Assembly: GCA_034440635.1 (NCBI GenBank)
Contig: JAOTON010002116.1
Span: forward strand, 48,429 to 112,428
DNA from: Lepas anatifera
Taxonomy: Eukaryota > Arthropoda > Thecostraca > Lepadidae
DNA length: 64,000 bases
Direction of reading: 5' to 3'
The first letter of the stretch is position 1. Every line of letters starts with the position of its first letter. The notes under the pieces are model-generated. The model worked only from the letters and a program-made list of their open reading frames with translations. It had not been told where the DNA came from and ran no database searches. The position numbers and the translations under genes are program-made. Below, piece by piece: positions 1 to 10,918 of the stretch.

Positions 1-645
1 TTTTAAAAATTTATTTTGTCACCGAAGTGTTTGTATAGTCACTGCAAGTCAAATGATATACATCATGACTATACCAGGTCAAGTTGGGTCAGACCGTTGA
101 CCTGGGTCAGGTTAAACTTTAAGTTTGACCTGGCATAGCAATATTATATATCATTCGATTTGTATTGGCGGAGAGGATTGCAATGGTGCATCAACTATGG
201 CTGCATCTTGCTTGGTTTGGAAGTTATTAGCGAAAAAGGAAACGCCCTTATGCATGGGTGGCTATGGACATTCCCAAGAACATTCCCAATATTCAGTGAC
301 CTGTAGCTCCCTAGGCTTTGACGTGACCTAAAAATCATTACCACTGTAATGAAAGAGCAACTCAAGAGCTTTCGAGTGGTGTTAAATATTTCTAGCTCTC
401 ATAGTTTCTGAGATATGAGGTTTTCTTGGTACACCTCATATTAGCGATTTTGACATATTTTGACCTCTGGTGATCTTGATATTGACCTGACGAGAAAAAT
501 GACTGAATAATTTTCGATATCATTTTTGAAGAGCTTTTGATTGCCGTTTTGCGCTTTTTTCTAGCTCTCTTAGTTCTTGAGAGATCGTGTGGGTCTTTTT
601 AGCCCCCCCACCAGGGCAAAGGTGGCTCGTACCCGCCACCGGGGC
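1..645 (+). repeat. AGGTCA-rich TTAA-family repeat, divergent, cut by the left edge
   Basis: The stretch carries repeated direct and inverted AGGTCA/TGACCT half-sites and ends near 600-645 in a GC-rich tail (CCACCGGGGC). The same tail closes the better-preserved copies at 24321-25309 and 52485-53558. It contains the family phrases about vertebrate-like 'TATATCATTCGATT' sites seen in those copies. The left end lies outside the window and no clear TTAA is left on the right, so this is an old or partial copy. No gene is seen in it. Confidence 0.65.
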
Positions 646-1877
646 AAGGTTTACAATACTATCGCCATAATGACATTGTACGGTAGAGTATTTGTCGAAT
701 ATTTACACTTTAAAACATTTTGACACCTTCATGATCGGATTTGAACTAATAGTCATATGATATAGCATGTCGAGAGACCACTTGATCGGTATTTACCGTC
801 CGGGAACCTGCATACCTTTCGTCAAGAAAAAGGTCAGAATTCACGCCGTGTCCACCTCGCCCTCCCCGGCTGGTCGCGTGGCACGATGGTACCATTAATA
901 GCCGTGGCAACGTGACATAATGTTTACGGCCCGCCGAGCAGAGTCTCTTCCCTGGATCTTGGCCGAACCTCCGAACTGGTGTTTCTGGTGGCAACCTGAC
1001 TTGTTACTGGGGATTGTAAGCGCTTGTGGCTTGCTTCAGTGACTGGTCTCAAACTTTAAATATGCTGTAATACATTAGGAAAATAATAGAAATTAATGAC
1101 TTTCACGTTGGGCGCTAACAATAATGTATTTTTGCCACCAATTTTTCATTTGTATTTATGTCTACTTGTGGCGCAAATCAACTAGTTTATTATAGCATAG
1201 GACCTGATCAGCTCATGATGTTACGCCGATGTGAAAATTTTCTACCCTGAGCGAAGAAAATAGAAATAATCTGCGGCATATAGGGTTTATTAGCCATTTT
1301 CTAGCAGGAATAAGGCGAAATTCGTTATTTTCAATAAGAAACTCCCCATTGGCCGCTCGCCTGAAAATAAATCAGTGAATGACTATCAGATCTCAAGGGT
1401 ATCGTTCAAACAGCTCGAAGTTATGTGAACGGGTCGATGATATTTTTGTCTAAAGCACTCCCCTTCGTGACTGAAATTCAAAACATGTTCTTGCGATCAC
1501 AGCCGATTGGGACCGTTCTCTTAACCGCGGTCTGTACCGGATCGGCGAATGAAGAGTTATAGTAAAGTTTCCCGTAATATAGCATCATCTGACTGCTTCT
1601 GGTGCCAGCAGGGCGCCGCCACATAATCTTTACAGGGGAGGAGATGGACCCGGGCTGGTACTGGCCGGGGAAGGTGAATTTTGAGCATGTTCGGTACCTG
1701 GCAGCATTGATGACGATGGACTATTTTTTGGGGGGGACGTCCCCCCTGTGGCCAACAGAGGGACGCGTCCCCCCATCCTCCCCCCGCTTTCGGCGCCCAT
1801 GCGTGCCAGCGACCTGCCTGTCAGCGCCCTCGGGCACTTCGTTTCTATTTTGGAAAATTTATCGGTGGGTGTATTGA
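646..1877. other. No gene recognised
   Basis: Single-copy-looking sequence without a convincing coding segment. A short GC-rich inverted repeat (GGGGGGACGTCCCCCC near 1731-1746, followed by more C-runs to about 1790) resembles a MITE end, but I cannot define its partner. Confidence 0.4.
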
Positions 1878-2095
1878 AAGCAGACTTGTTGAGTCGCTAC
1901 TCATCAGGGTCGACTCTAAGTCGACTGAAATTTTCCTTGAGTCATAGTTGAGTCGACTCACTTTCAGATTTGGGTTGTGTCAGAGTCGACTCAACGGCTT
2001 GAGCAGTTAAGTCGAGTCAGAATCAGAGTCAGCCTCCAAGCTGTGAGTCAGAGTTTGGTCGACTCAAAACAAGCTTCGTAATATGTGTGATCACA
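1878..2095. repeat. GAGTCGACTC-rich cluster, solo transposon end
   Basis: Many degenerate copies of GAGTCGACTC/GAGTCA packed in about 200 bp. The same style of sequence forms both ends of the 11.8-kb element at 2814-14608, so this is read as the remaining end of another member of that family. The partner end was not found. Confidence 0.5.
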
Positions 2096-2603
2096 TGACT
2101 GATATTTTATAAATGTTCACAACTGACTTTTAATGATTTAATATTGCTTGCTATCTGTTAATATTAGGCTGTTTACTTATTTCATATCCACAGTAGACCC
2201 ATGCTGCGATCAGTCATTTAAAATTATTGGTTATGTAAACTATTCAGTTTCAAAAGCACTCATTTGTAGGTTATTTTCCGTTTAATGTTAGCAATAACGA
2301 GCGGGAGCGGGAGCAGCCACTGCGATGAGGTCAATCACTTCAACTATCTTGACCTGGCCCTGCCGCGTTGAACTCTTACCGAATATGTGCCTAACTTTTA
2401 CAGTTCTGTCGTTTTTAGGCTGTATTCTTTGAACATTTCGCGCCAGGATTCGCCGGAATGTAACGTTACGGGGTTAATATCATTCCTGGCTCAAGACGTG
2501 CTGGATCACATCACTTGACACTCATGTGATGCGTGCTATTTTGCCGATTCTAACAAAGTCAACTGATAATGATGAAAAACCCTTTTCTTTACGAAAACGC
2601 AGC

Positions 2604-2813
2604 TTAACACGCGTCCCACTAGGGGATGAAATTTCCTCCTGGTTTTCTGTGAATAACGCAAAAACGAAAAAGCGTAGAACAGCGCAACTTGCTGTACTTT
2701 ATGTCTGATCTTTGTTTGCTCATTCTTCCTTTTTTAGTTAAAATCATATCAGGTCAAGGAACTGTTCCAGGTTATGTGACTCGACTTTAAGACCTAAAAT
2801 TATGTCTTTAGAG
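2604..2813 (+). mobile_element. TTAA-family element (TTAACACGCGTCCC end), left part, split by insertion
   Basis: It starts with TTAA followed by CACGCGTCCCACT and then an A-rich stretch, matching the left end of the intact relative at 30329-31335. The match continues to about 2813 and resumes at 14609, so the intervening 11.8 kb is an insertion into this repeat. The 8 bp before the insertion (CTTTAGAG, 2806-2813) are nearly repeated after it (CTTTAGGG, 14609-14616). Confidence 0.7.
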
Positions 2814-2989
2814 CGGAGTTGTGTGACTCGCGAGTCGGATTCGGAGTTTGACTCAAATTCTGACTCATTCGACTCTGGGTTGAGTTGAGTCGAAAAAATT
2901 AGACAAGTGAGTTGAGTTGAGTCGGATCACACCTCGTCAATGAGTTGAGGTGAGTTGTGAAGACAGCGAGTCAAATGAGTTGACTAAAA

Positions 2990-5360
2990 AAGTTGGCTCA
3001 GTTTGTAAATATGTTGAATAAGTTTGAATTTGCCTCCCTTTTGCAAACTTTTAACCTCCTTTGAATAACTTTTCCTCCAGTGTTTCATTTTTTTCCAGCA
3101 AAGTTTTAATTTGTTTCATTGTATCAACTTAATTAGAGGCCCATCGGGTCTGAAGAAATCCAAGGCAAAAATAATATTTGTACTCGAAATTAAACAGGTT
3201 CTTATATCTGGCCTTGCCTTAAATATTTGAAGAGGTGGAACGGACTGCAAAATCCATTTGAAATATCTAAAAAAAACTCCTCATTATCAATGTCCAGTAT
3301 AACTTCTTTTCAACCACCACTCACGGTTAGCAAAGACACTCAAAGTTCCACCACTCCAATAAAAGGCAAGAGTGTGCCATTTCTGTCTTTGAAGAACAAA
3401 TTTAGTCAAGGATAGGCTCAAGCTAAAGTAGGTTCTGGGCAAAACATTGCAGAAGTCACGTGATAATTCATAAAGTGATGTGAATATTTCTAAACTACAT
3501 ATGATATTGTTTCTTTTGTCTTAAATGCGCCGTCTGCAGCTACTGCTTTAATTTTGCCTATCAAAAGCAGTTCTTACTGTTAGCATAGACAGCTTTGAAA
3601 TACCATTGTTGCGCTAATCAGATGAATTATTTGTTGCTCCTGGTGTTGTCTGATCGTTGTCCGCATTTTATTTGGAAAGCCGTTTGCATTTGCGATTTTG
3701 TATCAAACTGTGCTTCCATTTTGAAGTGTGATAGGTACGTGCTGTATTGGAGGTTTTCAAGCTGAAAATTGTATTGGGTTTACAAATATGAATGTATAAA
3801 ATGGGGCGTTCCGGCACAGATCGACCAGGTCCCTACATAGCATAGTCTTGGATTTCGTTCCAATTTTGTCTTCAATTTCGTATACTTTATTCTCAGGGGC
3901 GTGGAATCCTGATCTGATATTATTTCTTTCCTCAGACGTACGGTTTCTAAGTTATAACTTCAAGAAAATCGTGAAAATCGCCGATTTCGTCAAAACATGG
4001 TGATATACTACGATTATTTTCAGCCTTAAATTTCATTTCTTAGCTTCAAATGACACGGGATTAAATTGGGCATGTAACAGCTAAGGATGAAGCATCTCGT
4101 TTTTTATTCGAAATTTTCAAAATTTTCAGAAATGTTTTAACCACTTTTTCCAACAATTTTTTTCAAAATGTGGCCAGTAATTCACGATAAAGGTATTCGT
4201 AGGAAAATGCGCACCTATATCTTCTCTGTTTAGCGAAGTGAATACCTTTTGCGTAATATACTTTATAAATGTGTATTTAGCCATAGAATGACGCCATGCG
4301 CTCAAAAATGGGCCGCCCAGCGCGCCCGGCCGTCGTTGGCGCGGCCGCCGGTGCATGGGCAGTGATTGACTCGGGAGCGTATGGACTTTTGGAATCATGG
4401 TTAACTGTCGGAAAAAATACACGTGTTCAACAAAAGGGTGAAATCAACGCAATTTTAATTCGGTTAAGGGTGTACGACTCGCCATATCTTACTGTTGCTC
4501 ATAAAATCGATTACGGATTTGAGGCATACATTTATATTGTAAAAATTAAGAGACTTGTGCATTTGTGCAAGCCTGGTCTGTTTTGCGCGTTGAAACGACA
4601 TCGTATCCAACATGGATGAACCCTGGCTGCAGTTGTGCGGTCCCCACCCCGGTTCGTGCGTCAGTGCCTTTATGACACGCGCGAGGTGTCAGATGTCCAG
4701 CGCGCAGCTCATGAAGCTGGGAGCACATCTTCCACAGTTAGTAAGGTATTGTTACTGGGGTAGTTGGGTGTCAAAAGGAGATAAGGCATGGCTTCTAGGT
4801 GGCTACTTCGTTTCGGATGCCAATTTTCTGCTGTCGGTGTTGATGCTCAAACTTTTGTGCGACGTAGGGGTGGTAGAATGCCACGGGATAAGAGGGCTTA
4901 TTGTGCTGACTAGAGGATTTACTTTGTTCTAGATTCCTGGTCCCGGCGCCAGTCCCGGCGTCGGTAGGCCTCGACTGGTCCCGGCAAGACCTAAGGTGGT
5001 CCTGGCATTGGTCCCGACAAAAAGTTGGTTAATAAGAAACAGTTTGGAGCCTTGTCATATACGTTTTAACCAGTAACTTTGATTTTGTATTTCAGCCATG
5101 ATTTATGTGTAATTGTGTTATTTCATTTCTTTTTCGAATGGAGATAATTACAAGTAAATTAGGGCTTGTATTACCCGTGCTGTTAACTCACCCAAAATCC
5201 CCTGGATCGGGAAGAGATCTCCAGCTCTGGCCATGGTATATCACTTTTCGGCCCGCACCCCCCGTGACGTCATTTATGAACAGCCCCATATAGGCTTAAG
5301 TAAGAAAATTTGTGTGTACGTAGTTAGCCAACACCAGGTCACTCCTGCAACCCTCCTGCC
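2990..5360. other. Interior of the 11.8-kb element, no gene recognised
   Basis: No convincing exon. A GC-rich patch at about 4295-4350 (GGGCCGCCCAGCGCGCCC) is matched in inverse orientation by 13318-13376, so both may be ends of a small element. A solo MITE end CAGGGGCGTGGAATCC sits at about 3895. TCCCGGC-rich degenerate repeats occur at 4930-5000 and again at 5570-5690. Confidence 0.4.
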
Positions 5361-5362
5361 AT

Positions 5363-5403
5363 AGATGCTGAAGAAGACAATTTTTGTCGAAACGCGTTCA
5401 TCT
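5363..5403 (+). ncRNA. Hammerhead-ribozyme-like motif
   Basis: The order of parts fits a minimal type I hammerhead. Stem I is AGATG (5363-5367) with CATCT (5399-5403). The CUGANGA box is CTGAAGA (5368-5374). Stem II is GACAA (5376-5380) with TTGTC (5384-5388) and a TTT loop. The GAAA box is at 5389-5392. A two-pair stem III is formed by A92-T97 and C93-G96, and cleavage would fall after T5398. ACGCGT (5392-5397) is self-complementary, as in the dimer-forming hammerheads described from Penelope-like and other retroelements. Two points weaken it: A5375 is an extra base between the core and stem II, and the cleavage triplet reads GTT instead of the usual GTC. No reverse transcriptase is seen nearby. 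Confidence 0.4.
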
Positions 5404-7845
5404 GCCTGCTGTGTTGGTTTAAGTGATAATATTAGCCATATTAGGTTATCTATTCGTCAAATGCTAAGGGAAAGCTAACTTAATTGGTTAACAATTAACT
5501 AATCTCAATCTGATATGGGCCCCAAGGAACACAAGTTCTAGTTAAGGTTATTACGCTCTCCAATCCTCTCAGAGGTTCCGGCACGGTCCTGGTACAAGCC
5601 CAGTTGATCCCGGCAAAGTCCCTGCCGAGCCCAGCATCCGGTCCCGGCTCTAGGACACCGGGACCAAAAATAGAACCTCTGGTACTGACCCAGTCGAGTG
5701 TTCTCAGCAAAAGACGCCTACTTACAAGACAAAGTAAATTTAAATTCAGAAAACGTCACGATTACTCAAGAAGAGTCAGACAGCAGCCGGAGGCAGTTAC
5801 TGAAGAGCTGCTCGCTGCGGAGACACAATCACCATCGACTGACTCACTGGGCGCTCCAACAGTTCCAGCCGAAGTCGATGTTTCCCATGTATTGCCGCTG
5901 CTGGACGGGACTACCGTCATAGCAGATAGACTTTTGGTTGAACTGATCCTCTAACGTTGGTTTCCAGGGGCGCAGCCAGAGCTTTTGTACGGGGGCACAC
6001 CAACTTTGAGGGGCACCCCCGGGGAAAAAGGGCACTTTTTAACATAACCTAAAGACGTACTCTGTCTTTGTTTATATCATTTTTTGGGCATCTTTGCTTC
6101 AATAAAAATGTAAATAAATCATTGAAGGTGAAGGAAAACGCGATTAAAACCGAAAATACAAACAAATATCACCAAAATGCCATGGAAGTAGCCAAAACAC
6201 TGTTTTGCATAGATTTAAGGACAAATCAGCCAACTCATGCAAGTACTTAACATCAGAGAAATCAGCGGAGCATGTGATATCTGTGACAATGTGCAGGTTA
6301 AGGCATTTTGGAGTCGACAATTCATTTGTTATGCCCACTGGTTCTGTCGTGATGAGTGAGCCCTGGCGGAACGCGGATTAAGTTTCCTGCCTCCCACAAT
6401 CGCCGTGGGACGAGGAGTGGCATAGTGTCTTTGGAAGAACACATTTTTGCTGCCGGAAAAATTGGGAGATACATTTTGAACACGTTTGTTAAGTTCCATA
6501 TTCTCAAGGATCGGTCCCAGTTAAGAGTAAATAAAAGGTAAACAGGCCGGTGGTTTGGATGGGTATGGTGTGACAAGGCTGACAATTGTGAAAACTAGTT
6601 CTTCATTTAAATTGATTAGTAGAAATCCTGGTTTAGGGGACTGTGCTCTGAGCTCAGGGGCACATGCCTTTTTATCATCCCTTCCCAGAATCCACCAGTA
6701 TAATAAGCAATTTATATAACCAGGGATGCCTAGGTATCACAAGCCGTTTTAGAGCTTCCTCATTCCTCGTTAGCTCTGTTTTACCAGGGGAGTTTCCATT
6801 GTGTTTTTATTCCCCATCTATTCAATACCACTCTGGGGCCCCCAAGTGTGGATCAGAGGCCTTCAGAGCAGTTTCCCCCATCCCCCAGTTGTGCCTCCGG
6901 GGACTAGACTAGCTCAGTGACCCCGCCCCGGGATGATGGGAGTTGGCCTTGTGTTCTTGTTATCTGTCTATTCAAGACCACCTCAGGGGCCCCTGATGTA
7001 GATCAGGGCCACAGAGCAGTTCATGCTTCACCCAGGGACCAGACTAGGTCATTGGTCCCAGAGCTGAGGGCATCAGACTAGCTCAATGGGCCACAGATAG
7101 GCTCATAGGGCCTTAAACCAGTTCAAGAAGCCCCAGAACAGTTTAAGGCGCCAGATCACCTCAGGGGGCCTCAAGCCAACTTAGGGCCTCTCACAAGCTC
7201 AGCGCCCAGACCTGCTGAGGGTACCCTCAGAACCTAGACCCGCTCTTGGGCCCCAGATCAGCTCTTGCGGCCCCGGATCAGTTCAGGGGCCTGAAGTCAG
7301 GTCAGGGGGCAAGATCAAGTCAGGGCCACTAAATCAGCTCAGGAATCCATCACCAGCTCGGGGCCCAAGCAGTTCAAAAGCCCCAGAGCTGTTCAGGGAA
7401 CACCAGATCGGCCCATAGGGCACCAGATCAGCCTCGGGGACAAACAATCAGATCAATGGTCTGCGACCAGCTCGAGGCCCAGATCAGCTCGGGAATACCA
7501 GATCAAGTCAGGAGGCAGTTAATCAGCTCAGGAGCCCCATACCATCTTAGGGGCTCTCACCAGCCCCTGTGGGCCCAGCTCAGCTCAGGGCCTGGGAGCT
7601 GCTCAGGAAATCACGTAATCAACCCAGGAGGCCCGGGTCAGCTTATAGGACACCATATTAGCCATGGGGCACCAGACTAGCTCAGAGGGAATAAGATGGG
7701 CTCAGGAGACACACTGATGACTCAGCAGGCACCAGATCGACTCAGGGGGCATTGTTTAAGTCCAGGAGGCAGTATTTCTGCTCATGGTGCACCAGATCGA
7801 TCAGCGCAGGGGGCAAGTTCAAGTCAGGGGCACTAAATCAGCTCA

Positions 7846-9995
7846 TCATCATTGGCGTTTTAGGGCGCGCCGACAACAAGGGTCATGTGGTGCCCATAAC
7901 GCTAGACAAGATATATATAAAAGAGTTTCAACATCTCAGGGGCTTAAGGTGAGTCAAGGGTAAAATGTAAATACACCGCACGTGTTTCAACAAGTCAAAG
8001 AGTGAAAAGACAAGTGATTACGTCCTAGGATGGTGAGTAAATGACATTAAATGAGATACTCTTTAAAAAAAAGCGGCAGTAGCCGTGAAGTCCACGGTTG
8101 GATGCTCTCCAAGCAGCGAATCCAGTGAAGGCGACCCGTGAAAGTATCGCTGTCTCTCAACCTCAAAATCTCGTCAATCCACGAGAACATGGCGCACAGT
8201 CAGGCGCTCCCCACAGCGAGCACACTCCAGCGGGACATCTCTACAAAGTAAAAATGAATGTGTTGCGTGGGTGTGGCCAATGCGGAGCCTAGAGAGGATC
8301 ACCTCCTCCCTCCTTGAACTCACAGAACCTGAAAAGCGCTTACCGATCAGCGGTTTCAGGGCCCGAAGCCTCTGACCATTTGGGTCCGTATCCCACCTGT
8401 CCTGCCATAATTTAGTCACGTGTTTTCGAATATGTGGGAACCAATCAGAGCACGGGATCCGAAGGCCCGATGGTACGGTGCCCTGTGCTGCCTGCTTTGC
8501 AGCGAGATCGGCGCGCTCGTTTCCAACGATACCTGAATGACTGGGGACCCTGGCTAATATAACTTGTTTTCTTGACATGCGTTAGGTGAAGTCTGTGTCT
8601 GATTTCATCTAAATAAAATGATGATGACGACTTAGTTACGAAACACTCGAGGGCCTGTAGCGAAGATAGAGAGTCAGTGAATATAACACATCGGAGCTGT
8701 CTCGATAAAAGAATGGCGTCCAGGCAGCGTAGAATGGCGTATAACTCCGCAGTGAAAACCGAAGCAGCGGACGGTAGAGTGAAACACCTTGCAACATCAT
8801 CACTTATAAAGGTACATCCGACACCATCCTGACCCTTGGATCCATCCGTATAAAAGAGCCTGTGGTTTGGATAAGAAGTCTGACAGTGCTCCAGAAAAAC
8901 CTGTTGTGAGGTTACCGGAGTCAAATATCTGGTTTTTGAGACCAGGCTTGTGTCTACCGTTGGCTTAGCTACCATCCAAGGTTCGATGGACGGGGCCTGA
9001 AAAAGTTCCACCTGTTCCAAGTTAACTTGGGCGTCATCAAGCCAACTAGCTATCCTGTAATCTGCATGCCGGGCATATTGAGGAGAGTGTTCAATTTGAC
9101 GCCGTAGTTCATGTGAGAACAGCCTTCGGAAGGTTGGGTGATTTGGGAACTGAAAAAGTTTTAGGGCGTACTGCATGCCATGCATTCTGCGCCTTAGGTC
9201 CAACGGCATCTCACTTGCCTCCACGAGCATACTGGATGTGGGAGATGTGCGAAAAGCACCGATTATTATCCTGATGGCGTGATAATGAACTGTGTCCAGC
9301 ATGCTTTTAGAGCTTTCCGTGGCGGCATCATATGCTATGGAACCATATTCTATTTTAGATGGGACCAAAGATCTATATAACATAAGGAGGGTTTTCTGGT
9401 CCGCTCCACAGTTGAGCTTGGTCAGAACTTTAAAGATATTTAGGGCTTTTAAACATCTATCCCTTAGATCCTTGAAATGTGGTACGTATGTTAATTTCCT
9501 ATCAATGATTACACCGAGAAAGCGAGTTTGTTCTACTACAGCTATGGCTTGTTTATACATTGTTAGGACAGGGTCAGTTCAATGATTTCGTTCACGACAA
9601 AAATGTATGCATTTTGTTTTTTGCATTGAGAACTTCAAACCGTTTTGTCCGCTCCATCGCTCCAACTTATCCAGAGCAATCTGCAACTGCCTCACGGCCG
9701 ATGGTGTGGATGATGTCGTGACCCAAATAGTAAAATCATCGACAAAGAGGGCTGTGTTTATATTCGGAGGGATAACATCTGCTATGTCGTTGATAGCGAT
9801 TGCGAACAGCGCAACAGAGAGGACGCTGCCTTGCGGTGTTCCATTCTCTTGCGTGTATTCATCAGTTTCTGATGTGCCAACGCGGTATCGAAAACGTCTG
9901 TTCGTAAGAAAATTGGACAGAAACCATCCCAGGTGACCTCGCACACCTAGATCGAAGACCTTCTGCAGGATACCGTGCCTCCAGGTGAGATCGAA
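7846..9995 (-). mobile_element. Jockey-type LINE, 5'-truncated insertion
   Basis: A 2150-bp insertion flanked by an exact 14-bp duplication, ACTAAATCAGCTCA (7832-7845 and 9996-10009). The empty site is visible in copy 2 of the host hAT element (about 21819-21832). It lies on the minus strand: its 3' end at 7846 finishes in a short ATGATGA tail rather than poly(A), and its 5' end at 9995 starts inside the reverse transcriptase. That is the expected form of a truncated target-primed insertion. Confidence 0.9.
8174..9995 (-). pseudogene. Jockey-type LINE reverse transcriptase / RNase H, broken
   Basis: Read leftward from 9995, the frame opens inside the reverse transcriptase (FDLTWRHGILQK). It shows the motif GTPQGSVLSVALFAIAINDI and then the catalytic box as LFVDDF, with VDD in place of the common ADD. 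An in-frame stop at 9579-9581 breaks it, after which the same frame resumes (QTRFLGVIIDRKL) and runs through the connection region into RNase H (FYTDGSK, then ELYAILRCLDAI). One frameshift near 8570 moves it into a third frame carrying RVPSHSGIVGNERADLAAK, then a C-terminal Cys pattern CARCGERLTVRH. The endonuclease and ORF1 are missing because of 5' truncation. One stop plus one frameshift means a dead but fairly young copy. The Jockey clade is assigned from motif style only, so a neighbouring clade is possible. Confidence 0.85.
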
Positions 9996-10918
9996 ACTAA
10001 ATCAGCTCAGGGATCCCTCACCAGCTCGGGGCCCAACCAGTTCAAAAGCCCCATAGCTGATCAGAGGACACCAGATGCCCATAGGACACCAGATCAGCTT
10101 CGGGGACAAACAATCAGATAAGTGGTACCCGACCAGCTCGGGAATACCAGATCAAGTCAGGAGGCACTTAATCAGCTCAGGAGCCCCATACCATCTCAGG
10201 AACCCTCATCAGCCTCTGTTGGCCCAGCTCAGCTCAGGGCTTTAGAGCTGCTCATGAAATCACGTAAGGAGGTCCAGATCAGCTTAAAGGGCACCAGATT
10301 AGTTCAGGGGGGACAGACTAGCTCAGAGGGCATCAGATGGGCTCAGAAGGCACCAGATCGACTCAGGGGCATTAGTGCAGCTCAGGTGGCACCAGATTGA
10401 TCCGCTCGGGGGGCCAGATCAGCTCCCAGCCCCCCCAGACTATGGCAGGAGCCTAAATCAGCTCAGGGAGCAACATAACAGCTCAGGGGACATAAAGTGG
10501 GTTCAGGGCCCACCAAACCAGCTCAGGGGCGCACCAGGCCATCTAAGGAGACATCAATCAGCGAGGGGGCACCTAATCAGCTGAAGAGGCACCATATTGA
10601 CTTCGGAGACAGAATCAACTTGGGGAGGCATGAGATCAGCTCGGGGGCCCGAATCAGCTCAAGGGGCACTAAATCAGCTCAAGGGGCACTAAACCAGCTC
10701 AAGGGGCACTAAATCAGCTATTAGGGCACCAAGCAAGCTCGGAGGCAATAAACTAACTCAGGGGGCATTATATAGGTTCAGGAGGCACAATTATTTGCTC
10801 AGTGGGGCACTCGATTGACTCAGGGGCACCAGATCAGCTTAGAGAGCAAGTAATCAGCTCAAAGTGCAAATACCAGTAGAGAGGTCACGAGATGAGCTCA
10901 AGGAGCACCAGATTAGCT

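Larger units (their letters stand above)
6950..10915. repeat. Degenerate internal tandem array, consensus like GGGGCACCAGATCAGCTCAG
   Basis: Dozens of diverged units of roughly 20-30 bp built on CAGATCAGCTCAG with GGGGGCACC spacers fill most of the element, interrupted only by the LINE at 7846-9995. The same array is present in reverse complement in copy 2 (about 21000-22650). Short open frames here are by-products of the repeat and show no protein-like conservation. Confidence 0.85.

Noticed and set aside
6950..10915. CRISPR-like regularly spaced repeats
   Set aside because: Units are degenerate, spacers are not unique, no cas genes, and the setting is a eukaryotic DNA transposon.
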